Source: Tetrastigma voinierianum (lineage: Eukaryota; Streptophyta; Magnoliopsida; Vitales; Vitaceae). Taken from it: DNA of 64,000 nt. The position numbers were made by a program, and so were the translations under genes. Below are positions 23,021-36,240 of this stretch, in pieces. The notes below the pieces were generated by a model. The model made no database searches and was not told the origin of the DNA. It saw nothing but the letters and a program-made list of their open reading frames with translations. Location of the stretch: assembly GCA_016808115.1 (NCBI GenBank), contig JAEQBH010000896.1:80941-144940 (forward strand). Reading direction: 5' to 3'. Each line of letters opens with the position of its first letter. Within the stretch, counting starts at the first letter, position 1.

Positions 23021-26000
23021 TGTGACGCCCACTTTTCTCGGGGTCCTTACATAACCTCAAGGAATTTCGTCTTAGGTCATGTCGCACCTAAGTCTTCATA
23101 CTGAATCTGGCATAACTACCCGTGACACCGAGTTACTCCAAGCACTCACTTCCATGTGTCCTTCAAAGAAGACTCCATTCATTCATATTTAAATCTAAAA
23201 TATGAAAAGAAATATAATTAATTACAATCCGTAAGGGTCTAATCACGACTCTCTTACCATAATTACATACCCAACACACATTTTTTTCATTTTTTTTTAA
23301 ACCGTGAGACTCATTTTGGACGTTGTTCCATATTACCGAGCCCACCATCGAACACCAAACACAGTGTCGATCTCTACCATGCACTCACACCCATGTCATG
23401 TGATGTCCTAATGCATAATGCAATGCAATCATGCCATTGCTCATTCATACCATGCTACATATATGATGAGCAAGAGTGTGCATGTCTACTCATGCATAAT
23501 TACCCCATGCATCATTTGACATTTATATAAAAAGCATATAAATTCAAAATATATCATACTATTCATGCCATCATATCAATACACGATACATCGACATCAC
23601 AAGTCACTACTACTGAGTAGCAAACATCCATCACCCTTCCAGCCGACCGTGGACAAGACACATCCATAACTAAATTTACAATAAGTCAAGTGTGAATGGC
23701 CTTATTCATATAAGCATACTATAAGCCAAACCATTAGAATGACACAATTTGATCTCCACACAATTTCAACCTAAGTATATTACTCCAATTCAAGCAATGA
23801 TATACTACAATCATATACCAATTGTACAAAACTGGACATAAATCATTAAACAACCTAAGTTGTAGCAGTCCATAAAAATGGACTATAACTTGAGTTATAG
23901 AGGTCTGATTTGGGTGCCTCAAAAGCCTGACATCAAGTTCTCATATAGAGCTACAAGTTCATTGAAGGATACTAGTCCAATTTCTCACTTTTTCCTAGCC
24001 GAAAATCAGTCCCAAACCCGATAGTTCGCCAAAACAAGGCAAAATGTAAGGCCCTTAAAACAAACCATAACTTGAGTTATAGAGGTTCGATTTGGGTGAT
24101 TCAAAAGCCTAAAGTTTTCAAATAGGGATAAAATTTCCGTGAAGGATACTAGTCCAAATTCTCCCTTTTTTCTAACCGAAAATCAGCCCCGAAAACTGGA
24201 CATCATATAGAGTCAAAACAGGGCACTAATCCCATAACCCATTAATTCGCTAAACAAACTCCCCTTTCTTAGGGAAAAAATAGCCAAACAACCCCTTATG
24301 GCATTAAATCAACCAAACAAACTCTTTAGAATGGAAAATAAAACAAATTAGGAAGAATCTTAATATTGAAATGTGAGCAACAACCCGAAGTTCTCAAACA
24401 CTCGAACTCGGGCTTCGACCTCGAAACCTCCCGCGAAACCTGTTTAAACTCTCGAGTTTCTCTGCATCCACACGTAGCCCCCGCCGAAAGTACAACTTAA
24501 GCCATGGCCCGCTTCTGAAGATCGATCACCCGATCTCCATAGGATCATAGAGAGGGCGGAAGAGCTTCTCTTTCATCTCTCCTCTCTCTTCTTCTCTCCC
24601 TCTCTCTCCGTCTTTCTTTTTTCCCCTCTTTCTTTCTTTTTTTTGTTATTCTTTTAACTTATTCTAAGTTCAAGCAAGTGGGCCCCTACAGCCACTGTCA
24701 CGCTATCCTTGCTCGGATCTGTTCCTACCCCGAAACAATTCATTTTTGTCCCGGTTCAAGTTCAATTTTTTTTAAATGAACTTTACTTGAGTTATTTCCT
24801 AACTCCCGAGATTCTCATTTTAAATCTCATCCCGGGGTCATTGAATAACCATCCACCCAAAGAAATCACAAAACCGACCGTCTGTAATCAACAAATCGGG
24901 GCAACTAGATTTTGCGTAGACAAATCCAATGGTGAAACTGCTTTGTCATCCGGAGATCTATAGAATTTTCTCTGTAAGTTTCAAGCATCTCAGAAATTTT
25001 ATTATTTTTCCATTTTAGAAAAAAATTAAATTTTCCCTGGTTTTACATTCTTCCCTGCATACCTCGATTCCCTGGCCCCACTGTATGGGCGGATCCGAAC
25101 CTTAGTCCGGCGCGAGACTATACACTGACTCCTCATTGACTTGTTCTTTACCGAAATTAATCAGACTTCCATAAGATACAAACAATTTCGTAATAACAAA
25201 AATCATTTACATATACAAAAGAACTACCATGCCAGGAGGTGTCCATCAAAATCTATACACATATACCGAGTCCCATTTACTTATACATAATATTTCATAT
25301 TGAATAGGCTTTAGAAGCAAAATGAATACAAAATATAATCATACTCCTTCAATGGAGCTACATCTTATACAAACACTTATACATATATATCTAATACAAA
25401 ACATCGAGATCATAAGCAGCAAGAGCACCCATCTCCTGAGCCGGGCTCGCTTCGCTCGATGTGGGATGTCCCGTTCTTTATCCTCGTCTTCTCTTCTCAG
25501 ACCTACTTAAATTAAAACCCGTATAAGCTTTAAGCGAGCGGGAACATATGTGGGATCGACCAATAACAATAATCGTCACTATAATCTTTACATTTACTTT
25601 TCCTTATGCATATCACGAAACCCATCTATGTGACTCCCTTCTAACTCATATCATATTATACATGTAGGCGGAGTCCTTTTCAAATTCCATATCATTATCA
25701 TGTTCAGATATCATGCCATGTCTTTACATATTGTAACCTCATATCTTCTACATAAAAATGACCAATCGCATCATATCTGTAATAAACTTATACGTATACA
25801 AACACAAGTCAAAACAGACGTAGTCTTATCAAATACATACTGTGGTCAACTCGGGACTGGATATTGCATATTAAATCGACACGGACATTAGTCCCTAGTG
25901 TGTACAGATCACATCAATATACATACCGATTCATACAGATTCGAACATATCCAAACAAACAGATTTTTCTGGCAGAGTATCATAATCATATTTAGATTCT

Positions 26001-26418
26001 TATACAATTTCTTATGCTTATAATGCACTTATGCTTATTCGATTTTTCCGTAGGACCTTAATTTGTACTTATAGCAAATTTATGCTTGTTCGCATCTCCC
26101 GTGAGTTACAGAGCTTTAATCTTGTAATTTCGATGTATACTTATACAATGAACTTGAGTTCTTGTATTTCTATCTTATACTTGTATTTCTGAGCATATAC
26201 TTGATTTCTGATTTATCTGGTACTAGACATGTAGTTTATACAGAGGGAACCCGTAGCTACGCTAGGAGCAAGTAATGAATTCCTTTTCTTATGCTCATTA
26301 TTCAAATTTTCATGTTTATGTTCGTTTTATTTACTGTATACAAATAGGAACATATGGTACCCAAGGGTACAAAGTAAGGTAAAGAAGTATGCTAAGCATA
26401 CTGGGTCTTAATCATGTA

Positions 26419-26423
26419 CTTTT
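26419..26423. repeat. Target-site duplication CTTTT, left of element B
   Basis: Exact match with 31008-31012 on the other side of the element. Confidence 0.85.
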
Positions 26424-27755
26424 TGATTAGTGCCCAAAAAGTTCTATTTTGAACCCTATTTATTATAGGTTTTGAGTGTTTTTTGTGTATTAATCATTCT
26501 TAATTAACCCGATTTGCACATTAAGGTCCCTACTATTCTACTCGATTGTATTTTTGTGGGCTAATTTCAGAGTTTTTGCAAGCTATTTATGCCGGGTTAT
26601 CGAGTCGATCCAAGCACTAAGAATTAGTCAAACTTAGCATTGCGCATCGAGACCGTATGAAAGAAGAGCAAAAATACAAAGAAAATGGAGGTAGAACAAA
26701 TTGGTGCAAATTGTCTCTCAAGGCAATCGCTTCCACCCCACCAACCACTGTTCACTTTTCCTGCAGTTACACACTTTTGCGTTTTTGTTACAATTTCTTG
26801 TTTCTTCCTATTTTAACCCTTTTAATAGCTTTTGTTTTGGTTCGTTTTGTAACTTCCCTTGCTCTGAGCACTATATAAGCTCATTCAAGCTCTTGTAAAA
26901 TCAACTTTCAATCAATCAATAAAATTTGAAGGGGATAAGCCAAATTTCCTCTTTCGTGACTTTCTCTCATCTTTCTCATTTTCTTTCCCTTTCTCGACTC
27001 CGCTAAACATCCCTCGAGGATGACAAATCAAGGGATGGTTATTAAACCCCTCCATCCTTGGAAGAGGAAGGCCACGGGCTACTCGCTTAAGGTAAGATTT
27101 TAGTTCCCCTGTTTTTAACGCAAGCAGTTATGGGTATTTGTGTTCCATATCTTACAATCTTGGTTTAAATCCTCTTGAGATGCCTTGATTAACCAGTATT
27201 TGGCAATCGTTTTGGGTTCAATGGATGCTTATTGCTAGATCCACTAAGATTCTAAGTAGTTGTCTTCAAGAGTCAACAGGGTATATATCAGTGGGAAGTG
27301 CGTTTCGACTGTCAGTGACATTTATGCTTATTAAATGCCATGTTTCAAGAAGGAAAGTTTTAGGGTTTAGGTTTTAATTCCAAATGAAGATCCGGTTCGA
27401 GAAATGACTATATGTCATCATCCCAACACGAGGAAAAAGACATGGGGACATGTTGAATGCCTTAGAATCCTACACCAATGGCCCGAGACTTCAAGGAGTT
27501 CTCTTTTCCCAATTTTATTTCAAGTTATATTTAGTTTCAGAACCAACAAACCCACACCTGCTTTTTTAACAAAAACCTCGAAAATCCAAAGAGAAAATAC
27601 CATTTTCAATCAATCGCATTTCCTCTCAAGAAGAAAACCCATCCTCGTGTTCTCACCCTGTGAGCCACTATATTGCATTAGCTTAAGTAATAAGCAGCAG
27701 GGATTTAGGATATAGATTTTGTTGATTCCGATACACCTACTTTGCATGTGAATCA
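26424..27755 (+). repeat. 5' LTR of element B
   Basis: It begins TGATTAGTGCCCAAAAAG and ends ...GTTGATTCCGATACACCTAC...GAATCA. A TATA box at 26872-26879 and AATAAAATTTGA near 26.92 kb resemble promoter and polyadenylation signals. Confidence 0.9.
26872..26879 (+). promoter_or_regulatory. TATA box in the B 5' LTR
   Basis: TATATAAG within GAGCACTATATAAGCTCA; the identical core is in the other B LTR at 30172-30179. Confidence 0.65.
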
Positions 27756-27757
27756 AA

Positions 27758-27770
27758 TGGCGTCGTTGCC
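27758..27770 (+). other. tRNA-Asp-type primer-binding site of element B
   Basis: TGGCGTCGTTGCC lies two bases after the LTR and differs by one base from the complement of the plant tRNA-Asp 3' end. It is followed by AAGGATGGTGCC. Confidence 0.85.
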
Positions 27771-28089
27771 AAGGATGGTGCCTAAGTGCGAATGATGACC
27801 TGTTGAACACTTGTGATCCTCATCACAAGTTCTGGTGAATTTTCTTGTATATATATCTTTAGTTTCGTGTTTAATGTTGTTTCATTTTATTTCGCTTTTA
27901 GCTAACTTTACCTTTTTCGTATTGTTTTTTCTCGTTTTCGTGCTCTGCTTTATTCTTATCATAGGTTCGTGTTCCAAAGGCTGCAGTTTCTTAATCAAGG
28001 TTGGAATTTGAACCCCACCTAATGGAAGAGGGATGATTGTTAGTATGTGGTAAGTAAACTTAGTGCATATATGTCCAGCCAGGATTATA

Positions 28090-28700
28090 GAAATGTCATG
28101 GCAAAGTCAAACTGTGGAGAGGAACTAAATGAATACAGTCCATGAGGGACTATAGAAAACCAATGGATGAGTTCACCATATGGTAGTACTACAAACTACA
28201 TTGGGAATCACACAAATTCCTCATGGGAACCAAGACTCCCACAGCATGCACCTCCCGAACCTCCATATTACGCTTTCAACCCCTCACCACCTTTCACCAA
28301 TTACAACTTCAATTCCTCTCCATTTGAACAAGCCATTTCGCGACCCCTACCTTATAGTGGATGACTTTGTGGAAAAGCATAAGGGGATTAATTGCCCATT
28401 CGAATCGTAGAATTGTCACTGTGGAAAGACAATTTGAACAAGAAATTAATGGGCTGAAAATGACTTCAGCATAAACGACAACCAACAAGACCCATTGAAA
28501 ACCCCATCGATCGCAGCAATGTCCACATCGTAGAAGAGGTGCCAAAGCACAACTTCATGGTAGAGAGCAAAGGTCAACAAATACCACAATTGTGGGCTTA
28601 TGAGGATTTTATCAATCAGTTCAAGGGATTGTCTAATCCTCGTATACGTGAAGTTGTCAAGTTTCCACGAGAAGAAAGTTAAGAAATCCTTCCTTTATAA
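28090..28700 (+). pseudogene. gag C-terminal remnant of element B
   Basis: The frame at 28167-28364 encodes a Pro/Tyr/Asn-rich segment (HAPPEPPYYAFNPSPPF) ending FEQAISRPLPYSG. After a frame change come VEKHKGIN and FEQEINGLK, which parallel D's EEQ...RID..E..LNKR segment. This suits the linker at the end of Athila-type Gag. Frameshifts and stops follow. Related pieces are in F (15.93-16.45 kb) and E (52.3-52.7 kb). Confidence 0.55.
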
Positions 28701-28911
28701 ATCGAGGAGTGCAGTAAAGAAGCAAAGGAAGAGCCCAAAAGCATGTTCTCAAACCATTTCCACAGACTGAACCCCACCGCCAATGCCTGTGCCACCTACA
28801 ACCCACGCCGCAGCACTCTATCCCGAACTATAGCATATCCTCATGAGAATGCACTTCGCTTACACCCGAGAGAATCGTAAAATCGAGGCTAGCTCCATCT
28901 GCACGCCTGCG

Positions 28912-29016
28912 GCACAATTTTAGAAGTTAGTGGCCACTCGCCCAAACCTTTCCACTACATCAAAGACATCAGCAGCTACTTATACTGCATGGCACAATGG
29001 ATGGCTCAAAAGTTAG
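28912..29016 (+). pseudogene. Small conserved frame in element B (damaged)
   Basis: With one frame change it reads LVATRPNLSTTSKTSAATYT then AWHNGW, parallel to F's frame at 15380-15545. A stop lies close after it. Function unknown. Confidence 0.45.
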
Positions 29017-29240
29017 TCTCAGTTTCGAGCACTTAATTTCAAGAATTCTATCAAGACGAGGGTATACGGCGAAAAGCCTTTAAACCTTGCCTCTAAGCCA
29101 ACTCATGGAGCCACCTAATTTAGTGCTCGCTACATGGGTGGACGGGTGAGCCAGCAAGTTGTAGTGTTGGAGTTTCAAATCATTCCCGAGTCCCGGGGTG
29201 AAACCTAGAGGTTAGCGGTCGAAGATCCCATGACTGGGTG

Positions 29241-29254
29241 CCCTAAGCCTTAAT
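29241..29254 (+). other. Conserved 3'-UTR motif (B copy)
   Basis: CCCTAAGCCTTAAT followed by CGTCAGAGTCA, about 460 bp before the 3' LTR, as in D, E and F. Confidence 0.6.
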
Positions 29255-29714
29255 CGTCAGAGTCACCCAGAGATCCCTCTACATGGACTTCTGGGTGAGG
29301 TCGATTCCCAAGACGCACCCCTACAACACACAAAAAAGAGTCGCGGGAATAAGAGGGGTCCTAATCTATTTAGGTTTGCTCTGCGGTCCTTAAGCTTTGA
29401 TAAGTAGCTCGTCGGGGAGAGCGCTGTAGTTTATCACAGTAGTCCCATCAAACAAACACATAGATTTTAGAGCGGAAGTTTTGGTTGATTCAATTTGGGT
29501 GATGGAGGCTCTTTCGATAATTCAATTTTGTATGTCATTCATTTTCTCAAGATAGTTATTGACAAGGCTTTGAGATGATTCTACTTAGGTTAGGCATTAC
29601 CATTCACAACCTTTTGAAATATCATTTTTTGTGAACATTATTTTGTTATCGCTTGTATGCCTCTTTCTTTTCTTTCTTTCATCGCTAAGGACTAGCAAAT
29701 GTGGTAATGGGGTG

Positions 29715-31007
29715 TGATTGAAGGCTCCAAAAAGTGCTATTTCAACCCTATTTATTATAGGTTTTGAGTGCTTTGCGGTACTAATCATTCTAATTAACCC
29801 GATTTGCACACTAAGGTCCCTATCATTCACTGAATGATTATGACTAATTTTGTAGTTTTTAAAAGCTATTTGTTAAAATTGTTGAGTCGATCAAAGATCA
29901 AGAATTCGAAATAAACTCTCTAGTGATTGCATCGTAGACCAGAAGGAAAGAAGAGCGTAAAATACAAAGAAACGGTGCACAGCACAATCATGTTAAATCA
30001 CTTCATACAAGACTGCTCACCCCATGCACTGCTTCACCCTACACCCACCGCTCACTTTTCCTACAGTTACACGCTTTTGCGTTTTTGTTACAATTTCTTG
30101 TTTCTTCCTATTTTAACCCTTGTAATAGCTTTTGTTTTGGTTTGTTTTGTAACTTCCCTTGCTCTGAGCACTATATAAGCTCAATCAAGCTCCTGTAAAA
30201 TCAACTTTCAATCAATCAATAAAATTTGACGAGAGAAGCTTTCAGCTCTCCCGCTTTTTGCACTTTCTCTCATTTTTTCCTGCTACAAACATCCCTTGAG
30301 GATGACAACTCAAGGGATGGTCGTTAAACCCCCTCCATCTTTGAAAAGAGAGTGGCCACTCTGGCGCTCTGGCTTTAAGGTAAGATTTGGTTCTATTTTT
30401 TAACGCAGCGTTATGGGTATTTGTGTTCCATATCTTACAATCTAGGCTTTAAATCCTCTGAGATGCCTTGATTGACCAGTATTCGCAATTTTGGTCTCAT
30501 GATTTATCATGATCCACCCATCTCTAAGTAGTTGTCTCTATGAGTCACCGGTAGGTGACTGTGGATCGTGGTGTTATGACCGTCGTGGACATTTGCTGTC
30601 TATTAAATGCTATGTTTCAAGAATCAAGTTTGGGGTTTAGGTTTTAATGCCAATGATAAGATCCAAATTTCGAAACATCTATGTCATCATCCCTAATACG
30701 AGGAAAAAGACCCGGGGACATGTTGAATGCCTTAGAATCCACAAGCACTTAATGCCCGAGACTTCAAGGAGTTCTTTTTCCCAATTTTATTTCGGGTTAT
30801 ATTCAGTTTGCAACCAACAACCCAATAATCGCTTTTAACAAAAAACCTGAAAATCCAAAGAGAAAATACCATTTTCAATCAATCGCATTTCTTCTCACAA
30901 AGAAAAACCCATCCCCGACTAGCCATTATAATCGTGATTAGCTCCGCCACGGCAGATTTAGGATAAATTTGTTGATTCCGATACACCTACTCGTGATGTG
31001 TGAATCA
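29715..31007 (+). repeat. 3' LTR of element B
   Basis: It starts TGATTGAAGGCTCC after GGGGTG and ends GAATCA. It carries the same TATA core (30172-30179) as the 5' LTR. Confidence 0.9.
30172..30179 (+). promoter_or_regulatory. TATA box in the B 3' LTR
   Basis: TATATAAG, matching 26872-26879 with identical immediate flanks. Confidence 0.6.
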
Positions 31008-31012
31008 CTTTT
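31008..31012. repeat. Target-site duplication CTTTT, right of element B
   Basis: Exact match with 26419-26423. Confidence 0.85.
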
Positions 31013-31130
31013 GGTATAAGGCCCATCAACGCTCTACATACTACATATCTATACCGTCACCACGGAACCGTGAATGAGATGGACACAAAGACACCGTGAA
31101 CTCGAGGGTATGGTATAGTAATCGAACCCA

Positions 31131-31443
31131 TACGTGCCTACCCACGAATGTATGTCGTGAGCACCACTGAGTGCCGGGCTAATCAAACGTGCCTGCCCAA
31201 TGCGCAATGCGGCGTGTCGTGAGCATCACCGTGGAGTGCCGGGCACCAATCGTAACGCGGTCCGCCCACGCAAATGTAGCGTCGTAGCACTGCAAGGAGT
31301 GCTGAAGCACCAATCAAAACATGCCTGCCCATGCAACAGAAGTGTTGTAGCACCAGAAGGAGTGCCGAAGCACCGATTAGAACATGCCCCGCCATACAAT
31401 AAGTGTCGGAAGCACCGCCAGGAGTGCCGGCTGACCAATCGAA
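31131..31443. repeat. Tandem repeat of about 62 bp inside the C LTR
   Basis: Five units of 55-68 bp start near 31131, 31188, 31256, 31320 and 31383. Each contains a form of TGCCxGCCCA, a GTCGTGAGCACC-type core, GGAGTGCCG and CACCAATC. The block is richer in G and C than its surroundings. The 118-aa minus frame across it (31183-31539) is only a consequence of the repeat. Confidence 0.8.
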
Positions 31444-33047
31444 CGCCCACTCATTCCATTCTTCTGGCCCTGTAGTCATACTATCATATGTCTTTCGTAA
31501 CTCATAGCCTATCTTAATCAAATTTCGTCTTAATATCATTTATGTAGATCTAATGTCTTTATCTATTCATAGCCTTCTTAATTCGCTTATCACTTCTGTT
31601 CATTCATGTATTTCATATCATTTTTATCTTTTTCGGTTATATGATAATAATCATATATAACTTAACCACATTATGTGTGTTCAAGGACATATTGCCTTCA
31701 TGTCTCGTGGTTCATGTTTCAAATGCTTTCATTTCATATCACATTCATGTTTCATGAACACATTCATACATATTGCATTTCCTATATTTTTCGTATTTCA
31801 TGTCTCACAAGATATGGCATTTCATATACTTATACTTAAGATGACACCTATGTATTCACACATCATTCATGTATTCTTGTTCCTCTATGAATCTACTTTA
31901 CTTAGAAATTGGAATCATTCCAATTGAATCTTCTAAACTCAAGTTATGGCATTTTCATGCCAAACTATTCATTTTGCCCATTTTACACTAGGAACAGTTT
32001 GAAATACCCATTTTTAGAGGTCTTAACTCCATATCTGACACTAGTTCTTTGTATTTCTTTGAAGCTAAGGTGCTAAGGGTTCTTCTCCAACTGGAATCAC
32101 CCAAATCGGAGCACCGAAACTCAAGATATGTCCTAAACAGCCGGGACTACTCTATGTTAAAAACTAAACCAGAAATTGGCTTGAACATAACCTACTTTCA
32201 GCAATTTCAGCTGACAGAGTCAATTGAATGGTACCTATTTCAGGGAGTTTTGTTCTCCTTGAAGTCTAGTTTAACCAGAAACTTGAATCACTCAAATCGA
32301 ATAATAAATGACCAAGGTATGGCCAAAATACTAACACTGGTCCAAAATAGAGCATTGGGTACCTCCAGATCGAAAAATTCTGACGGCATTGCAATGATTA
32401 CAACACTATGGTAATACCAGATTCACTCATGGTACCAGTACCACCTCGAATTTCCCAAAGATAAATGGTTTTTCTACCCTTTTTCCATATTTTTCCACCC
32501 ACACCAACTCAATAAGCAATACACACTTCAAAACCACTCCATATTCATCTTGTAACCTCTATTCTACTCAAATCATCTTTCAATACATATCTTTCTTTCA
32601 AAACTCTTCATGAATTACTCCCAAACAACTCTAATAATATAGGTCATATAACCCATACACAAACCAAACACAAAGATTAGTTAGGGTTTGTTCTAAACCC
32701 TAACTTAATTACTTGCAATTTAACCATGAATCCAACCTAAAAGAGAGGATTCTATACTCTTGATTCCATACAAGAATTCATTCTAGGGTTAGGTTTCTTA
32801 CAACCCACAACCCACAAACATGTATCCATACAAGAAATCCAAGTAATCCATACTCAATGTTAGATTCCATACTCATCTTGTACCATTTAGGGTTTTACCA
32901 ACCCTATATTCAAGAAATCTAGGGTTAGGATGAAATCCTAACATAACCCTAAGTTAGGGGACTAGCTACTAACCATACAATTGCATGGAAAACCATACAA
33001 AACCTTAGAATTCCATAGAGTTCCATACCTTTTTGCTCTTCCTTTCT

Positions 33048-33110
33048 TCTTCTCTTCTCTTCCTCTTCTTCTCTTCTCTTCTTTCTTCTTTCTCCTATTC
33101 TCTCTCTTCT
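33048..33110. repeat. CTT/TCT-rich low-complexity tract
   Basis: An almost unbroken run of C and T with CTT repeats, within the C LTR. Confidence 0.8.
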
Positions 33111-33486
33111 ATGCTTTTGGTCTCTCAAAAATGAGAGACCAATTAATCTTATCCTCCTTTTCGGTTTAATTTTTCTTTTAATTTCAATTTGGTCCTTAAG
33201 CCATGTTTGGCCAAATCAAATAAAACCCATTTTTGGTTTTAAGTCTCTCTAATTGCCTATAATCACATAACTCCTTCTATTTGCATTTCATTTTCAAGCA
33301 TTTTATACATTAACCCATAGTCTTCCCATTTATGACCACTAGGTCCTCAAGTGGTAAATTACATATTTTACCTCTCGCTTCTCAGATAATTTCCTGCCCA
33401 CGCTTTATTTCCGAAAAATTCCATTTAGCTTTTAATATACCCTAAACAAGTCCGAAAACTGCTAGGGTATATTTCGGGGTGTTACA

Positions 33487-33500
33487 TTCCCCTCTTAAAA
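33487..33500 (-). other. Polypurine tract of element C
   Basis: TTCCCCTCTTAAAA on plus (TTTTAAGAGGGGAA on the sense strand) abuts the LTR end ...GGTGTTACA at 33486. Confidence 0.85.
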
Positions 33501-33559
33501 GAATTTTGTCCCGAAATTCCCACACACCGCACACACAATCTCATGCATATGCAACAGTC

Positions 33560-34330
33560 ATTTAACATCGATGACTAAAACATACCTTCTTCCTTGAACA
33601 AGAAGGGATCGTTGGCACGCATGGTGTCTTTACATTCCCATGTTGCATCCTCTACTCCACGGTTAGCTTCACGGTCTTGCTTCGCATAACCTAATCCCGG
33701 CTATCCACAATACGGATAGGTCCCTCCTTGAAGGTTCCATCTACATCAACTACAAGCTCTCCCCAATCTACCACATGAGTCGGATCTGGGGTGTATTTCT
33801 TGAGCATGGAGACATGTAACATCGCATGTACTCTCAACAAGATTGACAGTAAAGCCAACCGTGGCAACTATACCTACCTCGAGTAACTCGGGCGGCCCAT
33901 AACTCCTAATGGGTTTTCCCGATCAAGCCGAACCTGACCACTCCTCTCTAAGCATTACCTTCAAGAAGAAGTGATCTCCTACCTCAAACTCTAGAGGTCA
34001 ACAACGCCTGTTAGTGTAGCTCTTCTGCTGGCTCTGAGCCATGAGAAGATGCTTCCATATCAAATCCACCTTCCAGAGGTGTCCCAACCAATCCAAATCT
34101 ACGACGATCTCTCTCCCACCTCCATCCAAAAAAATCGGAGATCGACATGGCCTCCCATACAAAGCCTCATAAGGTGCCATCTGTATGCTGGTATGATAAC
34201 TGTTGTTGTAAGCGAACTCTAACAAGGGAAAATTGCTCCTCCTAGCTACTATTAAGATCCAGGACACATGCTCACAACATGTCCTCTAAAACCTGTATAG
34301 TTCTCTCTTATGGGAATGAAAAGTAGTGCT
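33560..34330 (-). pseudogene. Integrase C-terminal half of element C
   Basis: The frame at 34267-33998 reads FPLLEFAYNNSYHTSIQMAP then YEALYGRPCRSPIF, hallmark of Ty3/gypsy integrase downstream of the catalytic core. Further along in other frames are LEFEVGDHFFLKV (a GPF/GPY-type zone), then MLKKYTPDPTHVV-like and WGELVVDVDGTFKEGPIRI blocks. Last is an ATWECKDTMRANDPFLF-like ending, which resembles the tail of Tekay/Del chromoviruses. Multiple stops and indels; no functional protein. Confidence 0.85.
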
Positions 34331-36240
34331 CATCATCAATCAGGTTCTACTGCTCGAAACTCTTCCAAAAGTGAGCCGCAAACCTAGGATCCCAGTCCGA
34401 TATGATAGACTGCACTCCACACCCGATAATATCTCAAATGATACCCCACGTAATTCCTCCAGGAAGCGTCATCCGCACTACTAAAATGCGCCGACTTAGT
34501 GAGCCATTCACTCATCACCCACACCGCATCATGCTTCCTACGATGTCCATGGAAAGTGAGTCACAAAAATCCATCATATATGTTCCTACTCACCTGGATA
34601 CTCTAATGCATCGGAGTAGCCCCATCGCCTCTAGTGCTTAGCTTTGGTCACTCCACACCGACCGCATCCGGCCCCGATGGACACTCATCTCGTCCCGCCC
34701 CGGGACTCAATCACTCACAGAGGAAGGTACACGCTAAACTCCCTAAGACACCTTAAGCTTGATCTCTGTACTCTAGCCCAAACTGTTCTATAACCTCGAG
34801 CATCTGCCACTCCCGGGAAGCTACACTAGCCAATACTCTCAGTGACTTCATACTGAGCGCGTCGGCCATCACATTTTTCTTACCATGATGGTATTGCAAA
34901 GTGAAGTCATAACTCTCCGTATACTCCGATCCATCTACGCTGTTCTCTCATGTTGAGGTCCTGGCCGTGTAAAGATATACTTCGAATTTTATGCTTCAAA
35001 CACCTCGAACCGTCTCACCATATAGGTAGTGGCGCCTAAATATTCAAGGCTAAGACTATAGCCACTAACTCCATGTCATGCATGGGGTAATTCTCTCATG
35101 ATCTCTTAACTACAAAGAACCATGTTACTACCTCCCGATTGCATCAAACACATCCCACCGCCCTTCTCGAGCATCACACTGTGTACTGTCTCCCCTTTCC
35201 GGGACTATCAAAATAGGAGCTAAAGTAAGCCTCCTTTTCAATTCCTGGAATGCCTTTTCACACAGGTCATTCCACTCGAATTTAACCTCCTTCCAGGTCA
35301 ATCTCGTCATAGGTGCAGCTAATCGAGAGAAATCCTCAATGAATCTCCCGCACACCGCACCCCAAGAAAATCGTGTATCTCAAAGACCGACTTCGGCCCT
35401 CTCCTAACTTATAATCGTTTCGACCTTTCGTCCACCGACACCCGAAACTCGACACTACATATCCTTAAGAATCTCACCGCAAGCCAAAACTCAATCTCAT
35501 CGAACTTAAGATGAACCCGATGTTCTCTAAGTGGCCTAAAGAACAATTCTCATGATCCTCATGTCTCCTCGTGACCGGGAGTAAATCAAAATGTCGGGTC
35601 TACAAAGACCATGATAACCATCTAAGTAAGGCTGAATTCCTATGCATGAGATCCATGAATGTCGCTGGAGCATTCACTGCCGAATGGCATCATGGAACTC
35701 GAAATGCCCGTATCGCCCTAAATGTCAGCCTTAGAATATCCGCCTCCCTAACTTCTCTCGATGATAACCTATCAAGGTCTATTTCTGGAGTACAGACTCG
35801 CTGCCCATCAACCGATCAAACAAATCATCAATCCTTGCAACCCGATATCGCATTCTCATCAGAACCCTATTCAACTCAGAGGTAGTCAATGCACAGTCAG
35901 GGTCTCGTCTCTTCTTCTTAGCAAATGTAAACCGTAGCGCCCCATGGCGTAGGTGCCTTACCATCAAACCCCTTGTCCAACAACTCCCGTATCTCGGACC
36001 TTAAGTTCCCGTAACTCAACCTAAGGCTATCCTACGCAGAGTCATAGAAATGGGCGACGCACTGTGGTAACTCGATACAATCTTTACATCCCTACGCAGG
36101 TAATCCCTGGGAGTTCATCCAAAAGGACATCCTCATACTACAAACCACTCGAGGTGCACTCAAATCCTATCTCACCTTGTCCTCCAGTGGTAAGGCTTCA
36201 CAGCCAAACCCCATCAACCATCCATGCCACCTAGAGTCGT
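34331..36240 (-). pseudogene. Reverse transcriptase and RNase H of element C
   Basis: Read from right to left, broken frames show LRSEIRELLDKGF and a 'PWGATVYIC' block (near 35.95 kb). These are followed by an LCIDY block and an R..RIDDLFDRLMGS block (35967-35779). Next comes the AFRAI/NAPATFMDLMHRN region (near 35.65-35.73 kb) and then FIEDFSRLAAPMTRLTWKEV with KAFQELKRRLTLAPIL (35355-35128), the connection into RNase H. This order is that of Ty3/gypsy polymerase. At least five frame changes are needed, so it is dead. 34.3-35.1 kb, where RNase H and the integrase N-terminus should lie, is too damaged to subdivide. Confidence 0.85.

Larger units (their letters stand above)
26424..31007 (+). 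mobile_element. Element B: short non-autonomous LTR retrotransposon, complete
   Basis: LTRs of 1332 and 1293 bp flank only 1959 bp of internal sequence, with an exact CTTTT target duplication. LTR ends and primer site match family members D, E and F. The internal region keeps a gag C-terminal remnant and the small conserved frame, but no capsid, protease, reverse transcriptase or integrase. Confidence 0.9.
23021..33486 (-). repeat. 3' LTR of element C, split by element B
   Basis: The plus strand begins TGTGACGCCC and ends GGGGTGTTACA, imperfect inverted ends of LTR type. The first ~260 bp align with the start of the copy at 47284, which abuts the primer site. The end at 33486 abuts the polypurine tract. 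Removing B and one target copy leaves about 5.9 kb, unusually long, so an undetected extra insertion is possible. Confidence 0.6.

Noticed and set aside
31183..31539. 118-aa minus-strand frame plus overlapping frames on both strands
   Set aside because: Open only because it spans a tandem repeat of about 62 bp; the peptide repeats with the DNA and matches no protein.
32049..32414. 121-aa plus-strand frame
   Set aside because: Lies in the LTR of element C, with no domain and no conservation evidence.
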